Assembly: GCF_029218125.1 (NCBI RefSeq)
Contig: NZ_JARFXX010000014.1
Span: 1 to 33,000, forward strand
Direction of reading: 5' to 3'
Source of the DNA: Oscillibacter faecalis_A
GTDB taxonomy: Bacteria > Bacillota > Clostridia > Oscillospirales > Oscillospiraceae
DNA length: 33,000 nucleotides
The translations under genes and the position numbers were made by a program. Below are positions 31,076 through 33,000 of this stretch, piece after piece; the stretch's first letter is position 1, and each line of letters starts with the position of its first letter. The notes beneath the pieces are model-generated. The model was not told the DNA's origin. It did not search any database and was given only the letters and a program-made list of their open reading frames with translations.

Positions 31076-31972
31076 TCATTCCTCCATCTTTTGCAAGGTT
31101 TCTTCCAGTGTCGGCTCTGCTGCCAAACCGCCCAATCCCTGACAGGTCAGGCCGGAAAAGGCATTGCAAAACCGTAGTGTCCGGTCCAGATCCCACTTCT
31201 GTGTCAGGCAGTACAAAAAGGCGCCATGGAAATTGTCCCCGGCCCCGGTAGTGTCGAGAACAGATATCTTTGCAGGAGGCGCATAATGGAACGTATTGTG
31301 CGCATAGGCGACAGAGCCTTTGTCACCCATGGTAACACAACTGATGCGTACACCCTTCTCTGCATAATAGCGGCAGGCATCCTCCGGCGAGCATCCCAGC
31401 GTTTTCAATACGGTCTTGTCATCCGGGATAAATACATCCACATAAGGCAGCATCCGGTCTGTGGCCTCCCGGGAAAGATTTCCTCCGTCCACAGAAATGA
31501 GAGCATCGGTGTGTTCTTTGCAATAAACAGCCAGTTCCGCACAGAAATGCTCCTCTAAGCCCCCGAGATGAATCATGTTTGCATCAGCAAGAGCCTGTTT
31601 ATCCAGCATATCTAATGTTAGATGCCGAATACAGCCGCCAAAATGGGTGATACATCGTTTGCTGTTCGATTCAACTTGAATTGCGCTGAATGGGGAGTTT
31701 GTCCCGGGTACGCAAAGCAGTGACGCATAGGGAAGGTTTCTGGCCATGATGTTTTTTGTAATAAAGTCCGTGACATCAGAAGGGACTCCGACCGCCGTAA
31801 TTAGGCCCGCGCTGCCGCCCAGCTTTTGAAATGCGGAAGCGGCAACAGAAGCAACGCCTCCGCAGGTGTGAACCACTGCCGAAGCGGCAATGCGTTGATC
31901 GGAGGCTGGCGGCGCATCCACCAGCAGAAGTGTATCCTTCGTTGAGGAACCGATAAAAAGGCAATCCAGCAT
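31076..31972 (-). CDS. PfkB family carbohydrate kinase
   Basis: The 298-aa product is a ribokinase/PfkB kinase: an N-terminal substrate lid region, GGVASVAASAFQKLGG around residue 38, and the C-terminal anion-hole and catalytic motif DTTGAGDNFHGAFLY. It would phosphorylate a sugar or sugar phosphate. GGAGGAAG lies about 7 nt before the ATG at 31972. Paired with an aldolase it probably once formed a short sugar-phosphate cleavage pathway. The aldolase is now broken, so the kinase may be a stranded survivor. Confidence 0.88.
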   Translation of the reverse strand: MLDCLFIGSSTKDTLLLVDAPPASDQRIAASAVVHTCGGVASVAASAFQKLGGSAGLITAVGVPSDVTDFITKNIMARNLPYASLLCVPGTNSPFSAIQVESNSKRCITHFGGCIRHLTLDMLDKQALADANMIHLGGLEEHFCAELAVYCKEHTDALISVDGGNLSREATDRMLPYVDVFIPDDKTVLKTLGCSPEDACRYYAEKGVRISCVTMGDKGSVAYAHNTFHYAPPAKISVLDTTGAGDNFHGAFLYCLTQKWDLDRTLRFCNAFSGLTCQGLGGLAAEPTLEETLQKMEE

Positions 31973-32003
31973 TTTGCAACTTCCTCCCTAAAAATCTAAC
32001 ATC

Positions 32004-32032
32004 AATCTAACATTTAAGCTCATTTTCCGCAA
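32004..32032 (-). promoter_or_regulatory. Candidate promoter of the kinase-aldolase operon
   Basis: On the minus strand TTGCGG (32032-32027) and TAGATT (32009-32004) are 17 nt apart. The 10-mer ATGTTAGATT occurs twice in tandem here, which could also be an operator. Confidence 0.4.
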
Positions 32033-32096
32033 CCTGCTTTTCCTTCACAATTCTACGATTTCCGTTAAACATTATCCGATATCTGAAAGGCAACAT

Positions 32097-32520
32097 GGTA
32101 GCAGTGAGTGGAAACCACCGATAGAGATGTGGTCGATGTGTGGCAAATCATGCTCACCACATAATCAATAGCGTGCTTACTGGATCACGCAGCCCAGTGG
32201 GGCCGCGACGCCTTGGAACAGCAGCGCACATAAGCGCATCGCTATTCCAAAGGCTCTTTGTGTTCTTCGAGAGCACCCCGGGCCAAGACCCAAAAGCGGC
32301 AAAGTGCGCCGTTCTGATACCCGGCCCGGGGATGTTTGTGAACGTGCGGAACGCTCCGAGGGTAGTGATACCACCCCCCCATCCGAAACGCCCCTATTTC
32401 GGCGTGTGAGACGTTGTGTGCGATTCTTTGAGCGAAGCCGAGGGTGTACTCGCTTTTACCCGCGAAAGCGAACATGGGCCGTTTGTGAGCGAAGTTGAAA
32501 AACACGACGAGAGGTGGTCT
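32097..32520 (+). ncRNA. Large structured noncoding repeat, copy B
   Basis: It starts with the same GGTAGCAGTGAGTGG as copy A and follows it closely for about 420 bp before diverging. The variable stem is TTGGAACAGC with GCTATTCCAA, quite different in sequence from copy A but still paired. CCGAAA with TTTCGG and the small GTGG-AAA-CCAC stem are also kept. In the long-range pairing two changes give G-U pairs on the plus strand. No shared reading frame is present. Confidence 0.6.
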
Positions 32521-32604
32521 GAGAGAGCTGTTGCTGATAGTGGGGGTTCACAGAGAACCGGGAAATGTATGAATATAAAAGCATGGCGGAATCAATGGTT
32601 ACAA

Positions 32605-33000
32605 ATGCTCACCACGTAACCAATAGCGCACTCACTGGATCACGCAGCCCAGCGGGGCCGCGTCACCGGAGAAAGCGGACACACGCCATTGGCGTGCATC
32701 CGTTTTCTCCGGTTGTTCTTTCGGTGGCGATTTTACCAGCAGCTCAAGACCGTGCTGTGGCCGGGGGAGGGAAGGCCCCCGTTTCGCCGTGTGAGCCGCT
32801 GTGTGCGATCCTGTTGGCAAAGGCGAGTGTGTACCCGATTTCACCTGTGAAAGCAAACGTGGGGCGTTTGTGAGAGAAGTTGAAAATCGGGATGAGAAGT
32901 GGTTGGGGACAGCGTTGTGACGGTAACTTTTTGGTGATATTTGCGGGAACGGTTTTGGACGAAAAACCGAACTTTACAGGAGGGTTTTTCGAGCGGTGAG
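32605..33000 (+). ncRNA. Large structured noncoding repeat, copy C (cut by window end)
   Basis: It shares ATGCTCACCAC to GGGGCCGCG with copies A and B, then has a third, longer variable stem (ACCGGAGAAAGCGGA with TCCGTTTTCTCCGGT) holding an inner CACGCCA/TGGCGTG hairpin. The middle section is shorter than in A. The right part, from the GTGTGCGATCC region through GACGGTAACTTTTTGG, follows copy A to the window edge. In copy A the integrase starts about 500 bp beyond this point. Confidence 0.6.

Noticed and set aside
32097..33000. Tandem repeats B and C as a CRISPR array
   Set aside because: Units are about 400 bp with internal hairpins and unequal length; there are no short repeats with unique spacers and no cas genes.

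Overview
The window looks like an accessory island from an anaerobic gut Firmicute. The oxygen-sensitive Fe-S serine dehydratases, TRAP and AGCS transporters, strong GGAGG-type ribosome binding sites and moderate-to-high GC all suggest Oscillospiraceae or a relative. That placement is inference; there is no rRNA or housekeeping marker.

Layout. At least three integrative units lie head to tail. Unit E0 contributes only the last codons of a tyrosine integrase (1-94) and its terminators. Unit E1 runs from the att repeat at 260-332 to the matching repeat at 10506-10578. Unit E2 starts at that second repeat and runs past the right edge. Each att repeat contains the 3' part of a tRNA gene on the minus strand (anticodon loop to CCA; anticodon probably CAC, valine). 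Each unit has the order att, cargo, structured noncoding repeat(s), integrase, terminator, att.

E1 cargo (776-7822) is an amino-acid module. A PucR-type regulator, a MATE efflux pump and an alanine-racemase-family enzyme are transcribed leftward. Methionine gamma-lyase and an AGCS sodium/amino-acid symporter are transcribed rightward from a shared control region. A DctM remnant, a structured repeat of about 520 bp and the integrase follow.

E2 begins with debris: a phage tail-protein fragment and the 3' end of an IS66-family element. A cargo of about 19 kb follows (11526-30459) and ends at a 60-bp remnant of the 5' end of an IS66-like element in the same orientation. These look like the inner ends of two directly repeated IS66 copies. 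Two regulators (DeoR type and XRE-cupin) face a rightward set: a DUF1904 protein, a fused dctP'/acnX' scar and a first Fe-S serine-dehydratase-like enzyme. A second promoter drives a long operon: two FAD oxidoreductases plus a DUF1667 protein, a TRAP transporter (dctP, dctQ, dctM), a second serine-dehydratase-like enzyme and aconitase X large and small subunits. An internal promoter then serves RidA, an EutH-like permease, a TIM-barrel protein, an FGGY kinase and a flavin-reductase-like protein. Beyond the IS66 remnant lie a 3'-truncated class II aldolase and an intact PfkB kinase, both leftward.

How it may work together (inference). E2 looks like a catabolic island for a small hydroxylated or amino compound. 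It would be taken up by TRAP and perhaps EutH, oxidised by the flavoprotein complex and dehydrated by Fe-S dehydratases, with the enamine/imine resolved by RidA and possibly the tautomerase-like DUF1904 protein. The substrate cannot be read from sequence alone. The most unusual items are the family of large structured noncoding repeats next to the integrases (8167-8690, 32097-32520, 32605-33000) and this uncharacterised dehydratase/oxidoreductase cluster.
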